Program-made: the position numbers and the translations under genes
The notes under the pieces: model-generated
The model's input: only the letters and a program-made list of their open reading frames with translations
The model's database searches: none
Told to the model about the DNA's origin: nothing
Source: Falsiroseomonas sp046052145
GTDB lineage: Bacteria; Pseudomonadota; Alphaproteobacteria; Acetobacterales; Acetobacteraceae
DNA: 64,000 nt
Direction: 5' to 3'
Assembly: GCA_046052145.1 (NCBI GenBank)
Contig: JBJOMW010000005.1
Span: 110,479 to 174,478, forward strand
Shown: piece by piece, positions 1-8,868 of the stretch
Layout of the letters: every line of letters begins with the position of its first letter
How positions within the stretch are numbered: position 1 is the stretch's first letter

Positions 1-282
1 AGGATGGGCGGCGGCGAGTTCGGCCAGCGCCGCCACCGCGCGGCGGTCGAGTTCCACTGCCAGGACCTTCACGGCCGGCGTCGCCAGCAGCGCGCGGGTC
101 AGCCCGCCGGGGCCGGGCCCAACCTCCAGCACATGCCGCCCCTCCATCGGTCCGGCAGCCGCGGCGATGCGCGCGCAGAGCGCGGTGTCGAGCAGGAAAT
201 GCTGGCCGAGCGACTTCCGGGCATCGAGCCCATGCCGCGCGATGGTCCCGCGGAGAGAGGGGAGGTCGGTGTCTTCACCCAT
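1..282 (-). CDS. rsmA: 16S rRNA dimethyladenosine transferase RsmA (KsgA), N-terminal part
   Basis: This is the first 94 codons of the enzyme that dimethylates two adjacent adenines near the 3' end of 16S rRNA using S-adenosylmethionine. The N-terminal family signature RKSLGQHFLLD lies at residues 22-32, and the SAM-binding motif LEVGPGPGGLT at 52-62 is followed by an acidic VELD strand end. The ATG at 282 is preceded by an open spacer of 61 bases after the surA stop, so it is probably the last gene of the lpt-surA run seen here. The gene continues past the left edge of the window. In many relatives pdxA lies between surA and rsmA; it is absent at this position. Confidence 0.95.
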   Translation of the reverse strand, partial: MGEDTDLPSLRGTIARHGLDARKSLGQHFLLDTALCARIAAAAGPMEGRHVLEVGPGPGGLTRALLATPAVKVLAVELDRRAVAALAELAAAHP

Positions 283-343
283 CCGCTTCAGACCTCCGGT
301 GCTCGCGGCGTATCGCCGCTGCGCGCTCCGGTCATCGGATGGG

Positions 344-1615
344 TCAGGACCGCTGCTCGATCTGCGCGCGGCGACGCAGGTCGCGCTGTGTCTGGCGCGA
401 GAGCAGCTCGACGCGCTCGCGCAGGATCTGGCTGCGCGCCATCTCCGGCGTCGGCTCGGCCTCGTTCCGTCGCTCGCGCGAGCAGACCATCACCACCGCG
501 ATGCCGTCCGGGGCGATGATCGGCTGGCTGGCCTGGCGCAGCGGCAGGCCGGAAATCAGCTGGCGCAGCGCTGGCGGGTTGAGGGCGTCCTCGCGCACCT
601 GGCCCGGATCGGCCGGCCGCTCGGAACCGGATGTGCGCGCGGCCGTCTCCATCTGTTCGCAGCTGCGCGCATTAGCCGATAGGCCGCGTGCGCGCTCCAG
701 CTGCTGGATCTGCTGCGGCGTCGGTGCGTCGGGGTTGAGCGGTGCGGTGAAGGGGAAAAAGACCTGACGCATCGAGAGGAAGGTGGCCTCGTCGCGCCCC
801 ACTTCGCGCCGGGCGCGCAGCGTCACGATCTGGAAGCCGCCCGGCACACGGATGGCGCCGCTGATGGCGCCGGGCGGCATCTGGGTCACGATGCGTGCCA
901 CCTCCGGGTCCAGCGCCTCGGTGCCCACCCAGCCGAGGTCGCCGCCCTGCAGCGCCGTCTGCGCCTGGCTGAACTGGCTGGCAGCGATCGGGAAGGGCAC
1001 GCCGCCGCGCAGCTGGCCCACGATGTCATCCACGAAGCGCCGCACCTCGGGCTCCTCAGACGGATCGTCGATCGGGATGAAGATCTCGGCTGCCAGGAAT
1101 TCGGGCTGGCCGGCGCGGGCGCGCTGCGCGGCGATCCAGTCGGCGATCTCGGCCTCGGCCGGCGTCGCCTGCCGGCCAAGGAGGGAGCGGATCAGCCGCG
1201 ACCAGCCGATTTGCGTTCGGAGCTGATCAAAGAGCACGCGGGGCTCGACCCCCGCCCGGCGCAGCTGGGCCAGCAATCCGCCGGGGGGCAGGCTGTTGCG
1301 CCGCTCCAGATCGGCGATCGCGCCCGCGATGTCATCATCGGTCACCGCGACGCGTCGGCGCTGCAACTCTTGGAAGCGCAGCCGCTCGTCGATCAGCAGG
1401 CGCGTGACCTGCGGGGTCAGCCGGTCCAGCACCTGCGGGGAGGCCGGCAGGCCGGAGGTGATGGCGAAGAGCCGGCGGCGGCCATCCACATCGGCGCTGG
1501 TGACGATATCGCCGTTCACGATGGCCACGATGCGCGATTCCTGCGCCCGCGCCGGTGGGACGAGCGGGACGGCCAGGAGGGCTGCGATCAGCAGGGCGCG
1601 GGCGAGGAGGCGCAT
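344..1615 (-). CDS. surA: periplasmic chaperone / peptidyl-prolyl isomerase SurA
   Basis: SurA escorts unfolded outer-membrane proteins, including LptD, across the periplasm. The product begins with a signal peptide (two Arg, hydrophobic core, cleavage near PARAQE). A SurA N-terminal domain (IVAIVNGDIVTSADVDGRR) follows, then parvulin-type segments containing FPIAASQFSQ, GGDLGWVG and the later IIAPDGIAVVMVC stretch. Two in-frame ATGs are possible: an AGGA sits only two bases before the first (1621) but eight bases before the second (1615), so I choose 1615. At about 423 residues the length is normal. It lies downstream of lptD, its main client, across a 120-base spacer in which I see no other gene. 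Confidence 0.92.
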   Translation of the reverse strand: MRLLARALLIAALLAVPLVPPARAQESRIVAIVNGDIVTSADVDGRRRLFAITSGLPASPQVLDRLTPQVTRLLIDERLRFQELQRRRVAVTDDDIAGAIADLERRNSLPPGGLLAQLRRAGVEPRVLFDQLRTQIGWSRLIRSLLGRQATPAEAEIADWIAAQRARAGQPEFLAAEIFIPIDDPSEEPEVRRFVDDIVGQLRGGVPFPIAASQFSQAQTALQGGDLGWVGTEALDPEVARIVTQMPPGAISGAIRVPGGFQIVTLRARREVGRDEATFLSMRQVFFPFTAPLNPDAPTPQQIQQLERARGLSANARSCEQMETAARTSGSERPADPGQVREDALNPPALRQLISGLPLRQASQPIIAPDGIAVVMVCSRERRNEAEPTPEMARSQILRERVELLSRQTQRDLRRRAQIEQRS

Positions 1616-1741
1616 GGTCATGTTCCTAGGCGTGCCGGGCGCCGGAGGGAAGGGGCCAGCTGGCGCTCGCCGCGCCCCGATGGCTCATACGGCCGCCCGG
1701 CCCCGCCGCCGCAACATCCGGGCAGGGCTGCGCCGTGCCGG

Positions 1742-3958
1742 TCAGAGGGCCCGGAGGGCGAAGTCGCCAACAGTCTTCAGGGTGAGCCGAAACATCAGGA
1801 GCGTGCTGCCGGGAAGGGGGTCGGTGGAGCCGGGATTCTCGGCCCAGCGACGGGCGAAGAGCGTCTCGAACACCAGGCACTCATCCTCATAGGCAATGCT
1901 CGCAGCCGCCGCGACCGGGCGGTCGAGCGCCTGATCGTAGCGGCCGAAGCCGCCGAGCCGCCAATTCTGATCGAGCCGGACCTGGCCGCCGAGGCTCCAC
2001 TCGTCGCGCTTGCCATAGCCGCCAAGAGGGGCAGGTCCCGATTCCAGGTAGCCTGCCGTCAGAGAGAAACGCCCGGCGAAGACCGTGCCCGACACGTCCC
2101 AGAGGTTCGGCTCAAGCCCCTCCCCGTCCAGCCGCGTGCGACCGGTGATCTCGAACCATGGCACGGGCGACAGGCGCGCACGCGCCACCCAGTCCGAGGC
2201 GCGGTCTTCGAGCCCCGAGCCGGCGGGGAACAGCGCTTCCGTCGAGGCGCGGAAGCTGCGCCCCACGAGGCCTTCCACCTGGCCACCATTCGGAAACAGC
2301 CAGGCGCTTCGCATGGCCGCGTCCACGCGCGTGCCGCCTTCCTGTCGGTCGCGTCCGGCGAAGCGGTTGAGCGCGAACAGCGTGGCGTCGGTGAATTCGA
2401 GGTCGAGGCTGTCCTCGGGCGGGATATTGGACTGCAGCCCGGTGTTGGGGCCGGTCACGAATTGGACTCGCGGCTCGATTATCTGCGCGCCCCAGTCGCC
2501 GGCGCTCCGCATCAGCGGCCAGCGCCAATCCAGCGCCGCGCGGATATTGCCGTTGGTCCAGCCGCCATCCGAGCCCGCAGGCCCGTAGAAGGGTGCCTGA
2601 TCCACCTCCAGCGCATGGCCGGCCAGCAGGTCGGCGCGGGCGCGGACGGTCCAGATCGCGCCCTGCGAATCCTGCAGCGGCAATTCGTAGCCAAGCCGGG
2701 TCGCGATGCGCCGCGAATCCGTGCCCGCCTCGCGGAACAGCGAGTAGCCCTGGGTGTCGAGCGTGAATCGGCCGCCCGCAGCGTCCGGGGCGAAGCTCCA
2801 TTCGGCGAAGCCGAAGGGCAGCACGAAGGGGATCTGGCCGGTATTTGAGCGGCGCAGCAGGCTTTGGTACAGGCGCGTATCCGCGCGGGCATAGCCTTCG
2901 ATCCCCCAAAACCCCTCCAGATAGGCGGTCGAAGTCAGCACCTGCGGCGCGCCATAGCGCCAGGTGCGCACATAGTCGCGCGACGAGGCGCGGTTCAGCC
3001 CGAAGCCCGTCCGCCAGGTTTCATCCAGCGCGAAGGTGCCGTTGAGGTAGAGGTGCCAACCAAGCCCCTCCAGGTCCACATCCGGGCCCTGCAGATTGCC
3101 GATCGAGCCGTCCAGCGTCAGCGCGCCGGTGTTGAAGCGCCGCCGATAGGCGAGGCCGACGCTGCCCACCTGATCGCTCGACAACTGGGTGGTGAACAGC
3201 GCGTCGGACTGGTCATCGATCGCCCAATAGAACGGCAGTGAGGCGAAGGCGCCGAGAAGGCGCGTAGACCCGAAGGTCGGCGAGAGGAAGCCGCTCACCC
3301 GCGGCGCGCCGGGGGCGGCATGGCTGAGATAGGGCGTGTAGAGCAGCGGCCAGCCGCCGAATTCCACCGCGGCGTCGCGGTAGCGCACGCGCTGCTCATC
3401 CTGGTGGAGGCTCGCGATGCGCGCACGCAGCTGCCACAGCGGCGGCCGGTCCGGATCCTCAGCGCAGAGGTTGCAGGGTGAATAAACAACGCGGGCCAGG
3501 TCGGTGACGCGCCCATCGGTGCGCCGCCCACCCGCTGCCGCGATGCGAGCATTGGCCGCGAGCAGCCCGCGCAGCCCTTCCAGGGCCGCGTCGCGCATGC
3601 CCCCCGAGAGCTCGGCGCGATCGGCGAAGAGCACCTGCCCGTCTGGCTCGATCAGAACGACATTGCCTTCGGCCGTCGCAACGCCGGTGTTGCGGTCGTA
3701 GGTGAAGCGGTCGGCGCGCAGCACGCGGTCGCCCTGCCAGGCCTCGACACGGCCGCGGGCGCTGACCACGCCGCTGGTCTGGTCGAACTCCACCTCCTCG
3801 GCCGTGAAGGTCACCGGCTCGTCGGTGGCGATGGTGCGGCCGCCGGTCAGGGGCGATTGCGCCTGCGCAGCGGGGGCGACAAGCATCGGCAGAAGCGCGG
3901 CGGCCAGACCGCTGGCCAGCGGGGCCGCCAGGACCAGCAACCTCGTGGCGCGCCGCAT
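1742..3958 (-). CDS. lptD: LPS-assembly outer membrane protein LptD
   Basis: LptD is the outer-membrane barrel that, with LptE, inserts lipopolysaccharide into the outer leaflet. The 738-residue product starts with a signal peptide (cleavage near AAQAQS, about residue 34). An OstA-like beta-jellyroll follows (FTAEEVEFDQTSGVVSARG about residue 51, then YDRNTGVATAEGNVVL), and a long C-terminal barrel rich in alternating aromatic strands. A Cys pair (SPCNLC, about residue 160) may form the structural disulfide typical of the family. The ATG overlaps the lptG stop by one base (TGATG), showing coupling to the inner-membrane transporter genes upstream. Confidence 0.94.
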   Translation of the reverse strand: MRRATRLLVLAAPLASGLAAALLPMLVAPAAQAQSPLTGGRTIATDEPVTFTAEEVEFDQTSGVVSARGRVEAWQGDRVLRADRFTYDRNTGVATAEGNVVLIEPDGQVLFADRAELSGGMRDAALEGLRGLLAANARIAAAGGRRTDGRVTDLARVVYSPCNLCAEDPDRPPLWQLRARIASLHQDEQRVRYRDAAVEFGGWPLLYTPYLSHAAPGAPRVSGFLSPTFGSTRLLGAFASLPFYWAIDDQSDALFTTQLSSDQVGSVGLAYRRRFNTGALTLDGSIGNLQGPDVDLEGLGWHLYLNGTFALDETWRTGFGLNRASSRDYVRTWRYGAPQVLTSTAYLEGFWGIEGYARADTRLYQSLLRRSNTGQIPFVLPFGFAEWSFAPDAAGGRFTLDTQGYSLFREAGTDSRRIATRLGYELPLQDSQGAIWTVRARADLLAGHALEVDQAPFYGPAGSDGGWTNGNIRAALDWRWPLMRSAGDWGAQIIEPRVQFVTGPNTGLQSNIPPEDSLDLEFTDATLFALNRFAGRDRQEGGTRVDAAMRSAWLFPNGGQVEGLVGRSFRASTEALFPAGSGLEDRASDWVARARLSPVPWFEITGRTRLDGEGLEPNLWDVSGTVFAGRFSLTAGYLESGPAPLGGYGKRDEWSLGGQVRLDQNWRLGGFGRYDQALDRPVAAAASIAYEDECLVFETLFARRWAENPGSTDPLPGSTLLMFRLTLKTVGDFALRAL

Positions 3959-5091
3959 CAGCCATCCTCCAGGTGCAGCAGCAACGCGATCGCCAGCAGC
4001 AGCCCCGCGCCCGTCGGCGCCCAGGCCGCCAGCACCACGGGCAGCGATCCTGCCTCGCCGAACTCGCTCGCGATACGGTCCAGCACGAACAGCGCGAAGC
4101 CCGCCGCGACGCCGGCTGCGATCATCTGCGCCACGCCGCCGCGGCGGTTGTGGCGCATCGAGAAGCCGGCCGCCAGCAGGGCCATCGCGACCGAGAGCAG
4201 CGGCAGGGCGAGCAGGGAGTGGAACTGGATGCGATGGCGCACGGCCGAAAAGCCGGCCTCCTCCAGCACCGCGATGAAGCCTGGCAGCGCCCAGAAATCG
4301 AGCGTCTCGGGCGAGGCGAAGCTGTCCTCGATCCGGCCGGCGGTGAGCTCGGTCGGCAGCTCGACCCGCATCGGCGCGTCGGCCTGGCGGTCCGTGCCGA
4401 AGACCACGGCCTGCTCCAGCACCCAGCTGCCGGGCGTGAGGATCGCCCTCGGCGCCTCGATCCGCGCCAGCGGCCGATCGCCGGCAGATAGCCGCCAGAC
4501 GGTGACGCCCTGCAGCTCGAACGGGCTGCGCTCGCTGCGGGGATCGGCGTTGCGCGTCGCTGCGGGTCGTCCGCTGATGATCGCGACGCCCTGCGGGTCG
4601 ATGTCCCGGTCGGCTTGGCGCAGCCAGAGCCGCCCCCCCGCCAGCGTGGACATCCCGCCCCCTGTGCGCAGCTGGCTGAACTCGATCCGCTCCGCCCGCG
4701 CCAGCAGCGTCGAGGAGATCGGCGACAGCCCCGTCATGGCTGCGAGGCCGAGCCCGAAGGCAACCAGCAGCGGCCCCGACAAGAACCCCCAGGCCGACAC
4801 CCCGGCCGCCCGCGCCACGATAAGCTCCGAGGAGCGCGTCAGCCGCCAGAAGGCGATGATGCCGCCGAGCAGCACGGCGAAGGGCAGGATCTGCATCGCG
4901 ACAAAGGGCAGGCGCAGCGCAGCGACGGTCGCCGGCACGTCGAAGCCCACATCGGGCCTGGTTGCTGCGCGCCGCAGCAGCTCGATGAAGTCGAACAGCG
5001 CGACCAGCCCCGTAAGGCCGGCGAGCGTCGCCACGGTCGCGGCCAGGAAGCCGCGCCCCACATAGAACGAGAGCGTCGGGGTCAATGTCAT
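3958..5091 (-). CDS. lptG: LPS export ABC transporter permease LptG
   Basis: LptG is one of the two permeases of the LptB2FG complex, which extracts lipopolysaccharide from the inner membrane. I place the start at the ATG of MTLTPTLSFYVGRGFL, because this matches the family N-terminus and forms a 4-base ATGA overlap with the end of lptF. An upstream in-frame start would add 22 residues of low-complexity sequence lying inside lptF. The 377-residue product has N-terminal membrane segments, a periplasmic beta-rich middle (GVTVWRLSAGDRP) and C-terminal membrane segments ending LLLAIALLLHLEDG. It is a member of the YjgP/YjgQ family. Confidence 0.93.
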   Translation of the reverse strand: MTLTPTLSFYVGRGFLAATVATLAGLTGLVALFDFIELLRRAATRPDVGFDVPATVAALRLPFVAMQILPFAVLLGGIIAFWRLTRSSELIVARAAGVSAWGFLSGPLLVAFGLGLAAMTGLSPISSTLLARAERIEFSQLRTGGGMSTLAGGRLWLRQADRDIDPQGVAIISGRPAATRNADPRSERSPFELQGVTVWRLSAGDRPLARIEAPRAILTPGSWVLEQAVVFGTDRQADAPMRVELPTELTAGRIEDSFASPETLDFWALPGFIAVLEEAGFSAVRHRIQFHSLLALPLLSVAMALLAAGFSMRHNRRGGVAQMIAAGVAAGFALFVLDRIASEFGEAGSLPVVLAAWAPTGAGLLLAIALLLHLEDG

Positions 5092-6227
5092 GCCGGCGCC
5101 GCCGGTGGCAGACCAGGCCGATGCCGCGGCAGGCCTGGCGCGCCGATCAGCCACCACAGCGCGACCAGCGAGGGGGCTGCGGCATGCGCCCAGACCAGCC
5201 AGACGAAGGCGTTGTCTCGCGTTGCGAGATTGCCGGTGGTGAGGCCAAGCGCCAGCAGCCCGACGGCGATCCCGATGCCTGTTGCAAGCCGAAGCCCGCC
5301 GCCATGCCGACGGAACTGCCCGGTCAGCGCCACGGCTAGGCCGATCATCGCATAGCTCAGGGCCGTGAGCGGTGCGGCCAGGCGCTGATGCGCCTCCGCG
5401 CGGAACCGCGCGATGGTCTGCGGACGCAGATTTTCGGCCGGGTCCGGGTTCAGCAACTCGTCCACGCTGCGCTCGCGCATGTCGCGGATCCGGATCTCTT
5501 CCTGCCGGGTGGCACGCGCGAGGTCCACGCTGTTCTCGCTGAAGGACAGCATGGTGAGCCGCGGCGGCTGGCCGGGAGCGGGGCGTTCCAGCTGCTGGCG
5601 CACGCCGTTCAGCAGGATCACGCGTGGGCCCTGCGGGGTGGAGGTGATCCGCCCTTCCTCGGCCAGGATCGTCACCGGTTGGCCGGCGTCGCGCGTGTCA
5701 TGCAACAGAATGCCGCGCAGCCTGCCGTCGCGCGTGCGTTCGCGCGCATAGACCGTCAGGCCGTTGCCGACCGAGGAGAAGACGCCCTCCTGCAGCAGGA
5801 TCGCGGCCATCTGGTTGCGGATCTCGAACTGCCAGACGCGGAAGGCGCCATGGGTGAGCGGCACCACCCAGAGGTTCAGCACATAGAGCATTCCCACCGA
5901 CGCCAGGGCGACAAGGATGCCGGGCCGCGCGAGGCGCAGCTGCGACAGCCCTGCGGCGCGCATCACCACGATCTCGCGGTCGGTGTTCATGCGCACATAG
6001 ACGAACAGCACGACGATGAAGGTCGTGATCGGCAGAATGACGGCGACGAAGCCCGGCAGCATCAGGCTGGTCAGTTCAAGGAAGACCAGGAAGGACAGGC
6101 CGCGATCCAGCACCAGCTCGATGAAACGCAGCGACTGCGTCAGCCACACCAGCGCGGCAAGCCCCGCCGTGACCGCGAGCAGCGCGACGCCCAGCTGGCG
6201 GAGAATGTACCGATCGATGCGGCTCAT
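5088..6227 (-). CDS. lptF: LPS export ABC transporter permease LptF
   Basis: This is the second permease of the LptB2FG exporter. The 379-residue YjgP/YjgQ-family product starts MSRIDRYILRQLGVALLAV, which is typical for LptF. It has three N-terminal membrane segments, a periplasmic domain (GNGLTVYARERTRDGRLRG) and three C-terminal membrane segments (TALSYAMIGLAVALTGQF, LATGIGIAVGLLALGLTTG). It begins 10 bases after the stop of the FAD-linked oxidase and overlaps lptG by four bases. The lptB ATPase and the lptA/lptC genes are not in this window. Confidence 0.93.
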   Translation of the reverse strand: MSRIDRYILRQLGVALLAVTAGLAALVWLTQSLRFIELVLDRGLSFLVFLELTSLMLPGFVAVILPITTFIVVLFVYVRMNTDREIVVMRAAGLSQLRLARPGILVALASVGMLYVLNLWVVPLTHGAFRVWQFEIRNQMAAILLQEGVFSSVGNGLTVYARERTRDGRLRGILLHDTRDAGQPVTILAEEGRITSTPQGPRVILLNGVRQQLERPAPGQPPRLTMLSFSENSVDLARATRQEEIRIRDMRERSVDELLNPDPAENLRPQTIARFRAEAHQRLAAPLTALSYAMIGLAVALTGQFRRHGGGLRLATGIGIAVGLLALGLTTGNLATRDNAFVWLVWAHAAAPSLVALWWLIGAPGLPRHRPGLPPAAPA

Positions 6228-6237
6228 CGCGGCGGCT

Positions 6238-7677
6238 TCAGGGCAGCACCTTGCCCGGGTTCATGATGCCGCGCGGGTCGAGCGCGGCCTTGATGGCGCG
6301 CATCGCCCCAAGCTCCGCGCCCCCGCGCCATTCTTCCATCATGTCGGTCTTGAGGCGTCCGACGCCATGCTCGGCGCTGAAGGAGCCATCCAACTCGCGG
6401 ACGATCGCGTTGACGCAGTCCATGATGTCGTGCGCGCGCGCCAGGAAGGCCGCCGGGTCCATCCCCTCCGGCTGTTCCAGGTTCATGTGGATGTTGCCGT
6501 CGCCGATATGGCCGAAGGGCACGGGCCGGCTGCCGGGGATCAGCGCAACCAGCGCCGCCGAGCAGCGGCGGATCATCTCCGGCACCTTCGAGACGGGCAC
6601 GGAGACGTCGTTCTTCACGCTGGCACCCTCGCGCTTCTGCGCCTCGGGGTGTTCCTCGCGGATGCGCCAGAGCTTCTGGGCCTGCGCCTCGCTTTCGGCG
6701 AGTGCGGCGTCGAGCACCTCGCCGGCCTCCATCGCCTCGGCCAGGACCTCCTCGGCCATGCCGCGCAGCCCGGCATCGGGGCGCGGAGAAGCGAGGTCCA
6801 CCAGCACGTAATGATCCGCGCGCGTGGCCAGCGGCAGGGTCACGCCCTCGATATGGCGCACGGCGAAATCGACGCCGAGGCCCGACATGTATTCGAAGGC
6901 GCGCACCGCGCTTTCGTCGCGGCCGCGGAAGCGGCGGAACAGCGCGAGCGCGGCCTCCTCATCCGCCACGGCGCAGAAGGCGAGCGCCGTGTCCTGCGGG
7001 CGCGGAAAGAGGCGCAGCACCGCGGCCGTCACGATGCCGAGCGTGCCTTCCGCCCCCACCAGCAGGTGGCGCAGCGCGTAGCCGGTGTTGTCCTTGCGCA
7101 GGCGCCTCAGCCCGTTCCAGATGGACCCATCGGGCAGCACCGCCTCGAGCCCCAGCATCAATTCGCGCGCATTGCCGTAGCGCACAGTTGTGTTGCCCCC
7201 GGCATTGGTGGACAGCACCCCGCCGATCGTTGCCGTGCCCTCCGCCCCGAGGCTGAGCGGGAAGAGGCAGCCGGCCTCCGCCGCGGCCTGCTGCGCGGCC
7301 TTCAGCACCATCCCCGCTTCCACAGTCATGGTCATGTCGGCGGTGTCGAGGTCGCGCAGCCGGTTCATGCGGGACAGCGACAGCACCAGATGCCGCCCGG
7401 TCTCGTCCGGAGTCGCCCCGCCCACCATCGATGTGTTGCCACCCTGGGGCGTGATCGGCGTGCCGGTCTCGGCGCAGAGTCGGACAACGGCCGCAACCTC
7501 CTCGGTGCTGGCCGGCCGCGCGATGGCCAGCGCCTGGCCCTGGTACAGGGCGCGCCAATCGGCGAGGTGGGGCGCCATGTCGGCCGAGTCGGTCAGCAGC
7601 CCCTTCGGGCCGAGGATGGCGGCAAGCCGGCCCAGCAGGCCGGACGGGAGATGGGTGTCGGGCATCGTCCCTCGCAT
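6238..7677 (-). CDS. FAD-binding oxidase, D-2-hydroxyacid dehydrogenase type (GlcD/D2HGDH-like)
   Basis: This is a flavoprotein of the vanillyl-alcohol-oxidase superfamily that probably oxidises a D-2-hydroxy acid such as D-lactate, glycolate or D-2-hydroxyglutarate; the sequence does not fix the substrate. The N-terminal FAD domain carries PQGGNTSMVGGATP (about residue 77) and GGVLSTNAGGNTTVRYGN, and LLVGAEGTLGIVTAAVLRLF follows. The C-terminal FAD-oxidase domain carries HIGDGNIHMN, EHGVGRLK and the terminal DPRGIMNPGKVLP. Length (479 residues) is normal. The start is either the first Met or the fifth (MPDTHLP). No Fe-S partner subunit is adjacent. It sits directly before lptF and may be cotranscribed with it. 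Confidence 0.85.
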   Translation of the reverse strand: MRGTMPDTHLPSGLLGRLAAILGPKGLLTDSADMAPHLADWRALYQGQALAIARPASTEEVAAVVRLCAETGTPITPQGGNTSMVGGATPDETGRHLVLSLSRMNRLRDLDTADMTMTVEAGMVLKAAQQAAAEAGCLFPLSLGAEGTATIGGVLSTNAGGNTTVRYGNARELMLGLEAVLPDGSIWNGLRRLRKDNTGYALRHLLVGAEGTLGIVTAAVLRLFPRPQDTALAFCAVADEEAALALFRRFRGRDESAVRAFEYMSGLGVDFAVRHIEGVTLPLATRADHYVLVDLASPRPDAGLRGMAEEVLAEAMEAGEVLDAALAESEAQAQKLWRIREEHPEAQKREGASVKNDVSVPVSKVPEMIRRCSAALVALIPGSRPVPFGHIGDGNIHMNLEQPEGMDPAAFLARAHDIMDCVNAIVRELDGSFSAEHGVGRLKTDMMEEWRGGAELGAMRAIKAALDPRGIMNPGKVLP

Positions 7678-7725
7678 ATAGCCCCGCCCGCCGGCGCTGT
7701 CGCCCGCTGCCCGGCCTCTACCGCG

Positions 7726-8268
7726 CTACAGGAGTGCCGCCCCCACCGCCGCCCCCGCCGCCAGCACCCAGAGCGGGCTGCGGTCGCTGCGCCAGACGAA
7801 CAGTGTCGAGCCCAGCGTCAGCGCGACCGCCACCCACCCGCTCGCCGCCGCCTGCCCCAGCAGGATGCCCGATGCGAGGATCAGCCCGACCGCGACCGGG
7901 ACCAGCCCCTTCTCGACCAGGCGCATCCCCGCCCGGCCGGCCAGCCGCGTTCGCATCCGGCAGAAACCATAGGCGAGCAGGCCAGAGGGGATGGTCATGG
8001 CCGCGGTGGCGACCAGCATCCCGGCGAGGCCCGCCACCTGCCAGCCGATCAGCCCCACCACCAGCACATTCGGCCCGGGCGCGGCCTGGGCGAGCGCGAA
8101 GAGCTGGGTGAAGCGCGCATCGTTCATCCAGCCATGCACATCCACGACCAGGCGGTTCATCTCCGGCACCACCGCAATGCCCCCGCCGACGGCGATCAGC
8201 GAGATCGACATGAAGCCGATGGCCAATTGCCACAGGATGCTGCCGGGGGAGGTGGCGCCCTCGGTCAC
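7726..8268 (-). CDS. chrA: chromate transporter, C-terminal-type half (short ChrA)
   Basis: This is the second half of a split chromate transporter of the CHR superfamily. I choose the GTG at 8268 because it gives a GTGA overlap with the stop of the preceding half gene; an ATG at 8295 would add nine residues. The family signature is visible in FALAQAAPGPNVLVVGLIGW, and the N-terminal part has GGGIAVVPEMNRLVVD. About five hydrophobic segments fill the 180 residues. Split ChrA pairs usually work as heterodimers; the real substrate in such housekeeping contexts is untested. Confidence 0.82.
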   Translation of the reverse strand: MTEGATSPGSILWQLAIGFMSISLIAVGGGIAVVPEMNRLVVDVHGWMNDARFTQLFALAQAAPGPNVLVVGLIGWQVAGLAGMLVATAAMTIPSGLLAYGFCRMRTRLAGRAGMRLVEKGLVPVAVGLILASGILLGQAAASGWVAVALTLGSTLFVWRSDRSPLWVLAAGAAVGAALL

Positions 8269-8816
8269 GGCGCATCCCTCCGCCGCAGCGTCCACCAGGC
8301 GGCGGCGATGCCGAAGGGCGCGAGGCCGAGCACGATCACCGGCAGTGGTACGCGCAGCAGCGCACCGGCCAGCGCGGCGATCCCGACCGCCACGAGCGCG
8401 GGCGGCGGCTTCAGGTTCTGCGTCATCTTGAGCGCGGTGCCGATCACCATCCCCGCCGCGGCCGCGCCGGTGCCGGCCAGCACCGCCTTGATCAGCGGGA
8501 GGTCCCCCCAGCGGTCATGTGCGATGGCCAGCAGCAGCAGCACGCAGAGCGGCCCCCCGAACAGGCCGAGCGGCGCCACCAGCGCGCCCGCCGCGCCGCG
8601 CCACCTTTCGCCGAGGAAGATCGCGACATTCAGCGCATTCGGCCCTGGCAGCGCCTGGCCGAGCCCGAGCACCTCGGCATAGTCCTGGTCGGTGAGCCAG
8701 CGCTTTTCCTCGACGAGGGTGCGCCGCGCCCAGGCGTTCACCCCGCCGAACCCGATCAGCCCGATCCGAAGATAGGTCAGGAATATCTGACTGACGGTCG
8801 GTGGATCGGGTGGCAT
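8265..8816 (-). CDS. chrA: chromate transporter, N-terminal-type half (short ChrA)
   Basis: This is the first half of the split CHR transporter. The product (183 residues) starts MPPDPPTVSQIFLTYLRIG, which fits the family; a longer in-frame extension of 56 proline/arginine-rich residues upstream looks non-coding. It carries LGLGQALPGPNALNVAIFLG, the paralogous copy of the PGPN signature seen in the next gene, and IGFGGVNAWARRTLVEEKRW before it. It overlaps the second half by four bases and follows the Sua5 gene by 52 bases. Confidence 0.83.
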   Translation of the reverse strand: MPPDPPTVSQIFLTYLRIGLIGFGGVNAWARRTLVEEKRWLTDQDYAEVLGLGQALPGPNALNVAIFLGERWRGAAGALVAPLGLFGGPLCVLLLLAIAHDRWGDLPLIKAVLAGTGAAAAGMVIGTALKMTQNLKPPPALVAVGIAALAGALLRVPLPVIVLGLAPFGIAAAWWTLRRRDAP

Positions 8817-8868
8817 GGAGCCAGCGGAAACCGGGTGCGGCGGGGGATCAAGCCCCGCTGGCGGCGGG

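Noticed and set aside
1211..2848. A 545-codon open frame on the plus strand opposite surA and lptD.
   Set aside because: It is an antisense shadow typical of GC-rich genes; the minus-strand genes have clear families and this one has no recognisable domain or ribosome site.
6016..8682. An 888-codon open frame opposite lptF, the oxidase and chrA.
   Set aside because: It spans several well-supported minus-strand genes and reads as low-complexity His/Arg/Gln-rich sequence.
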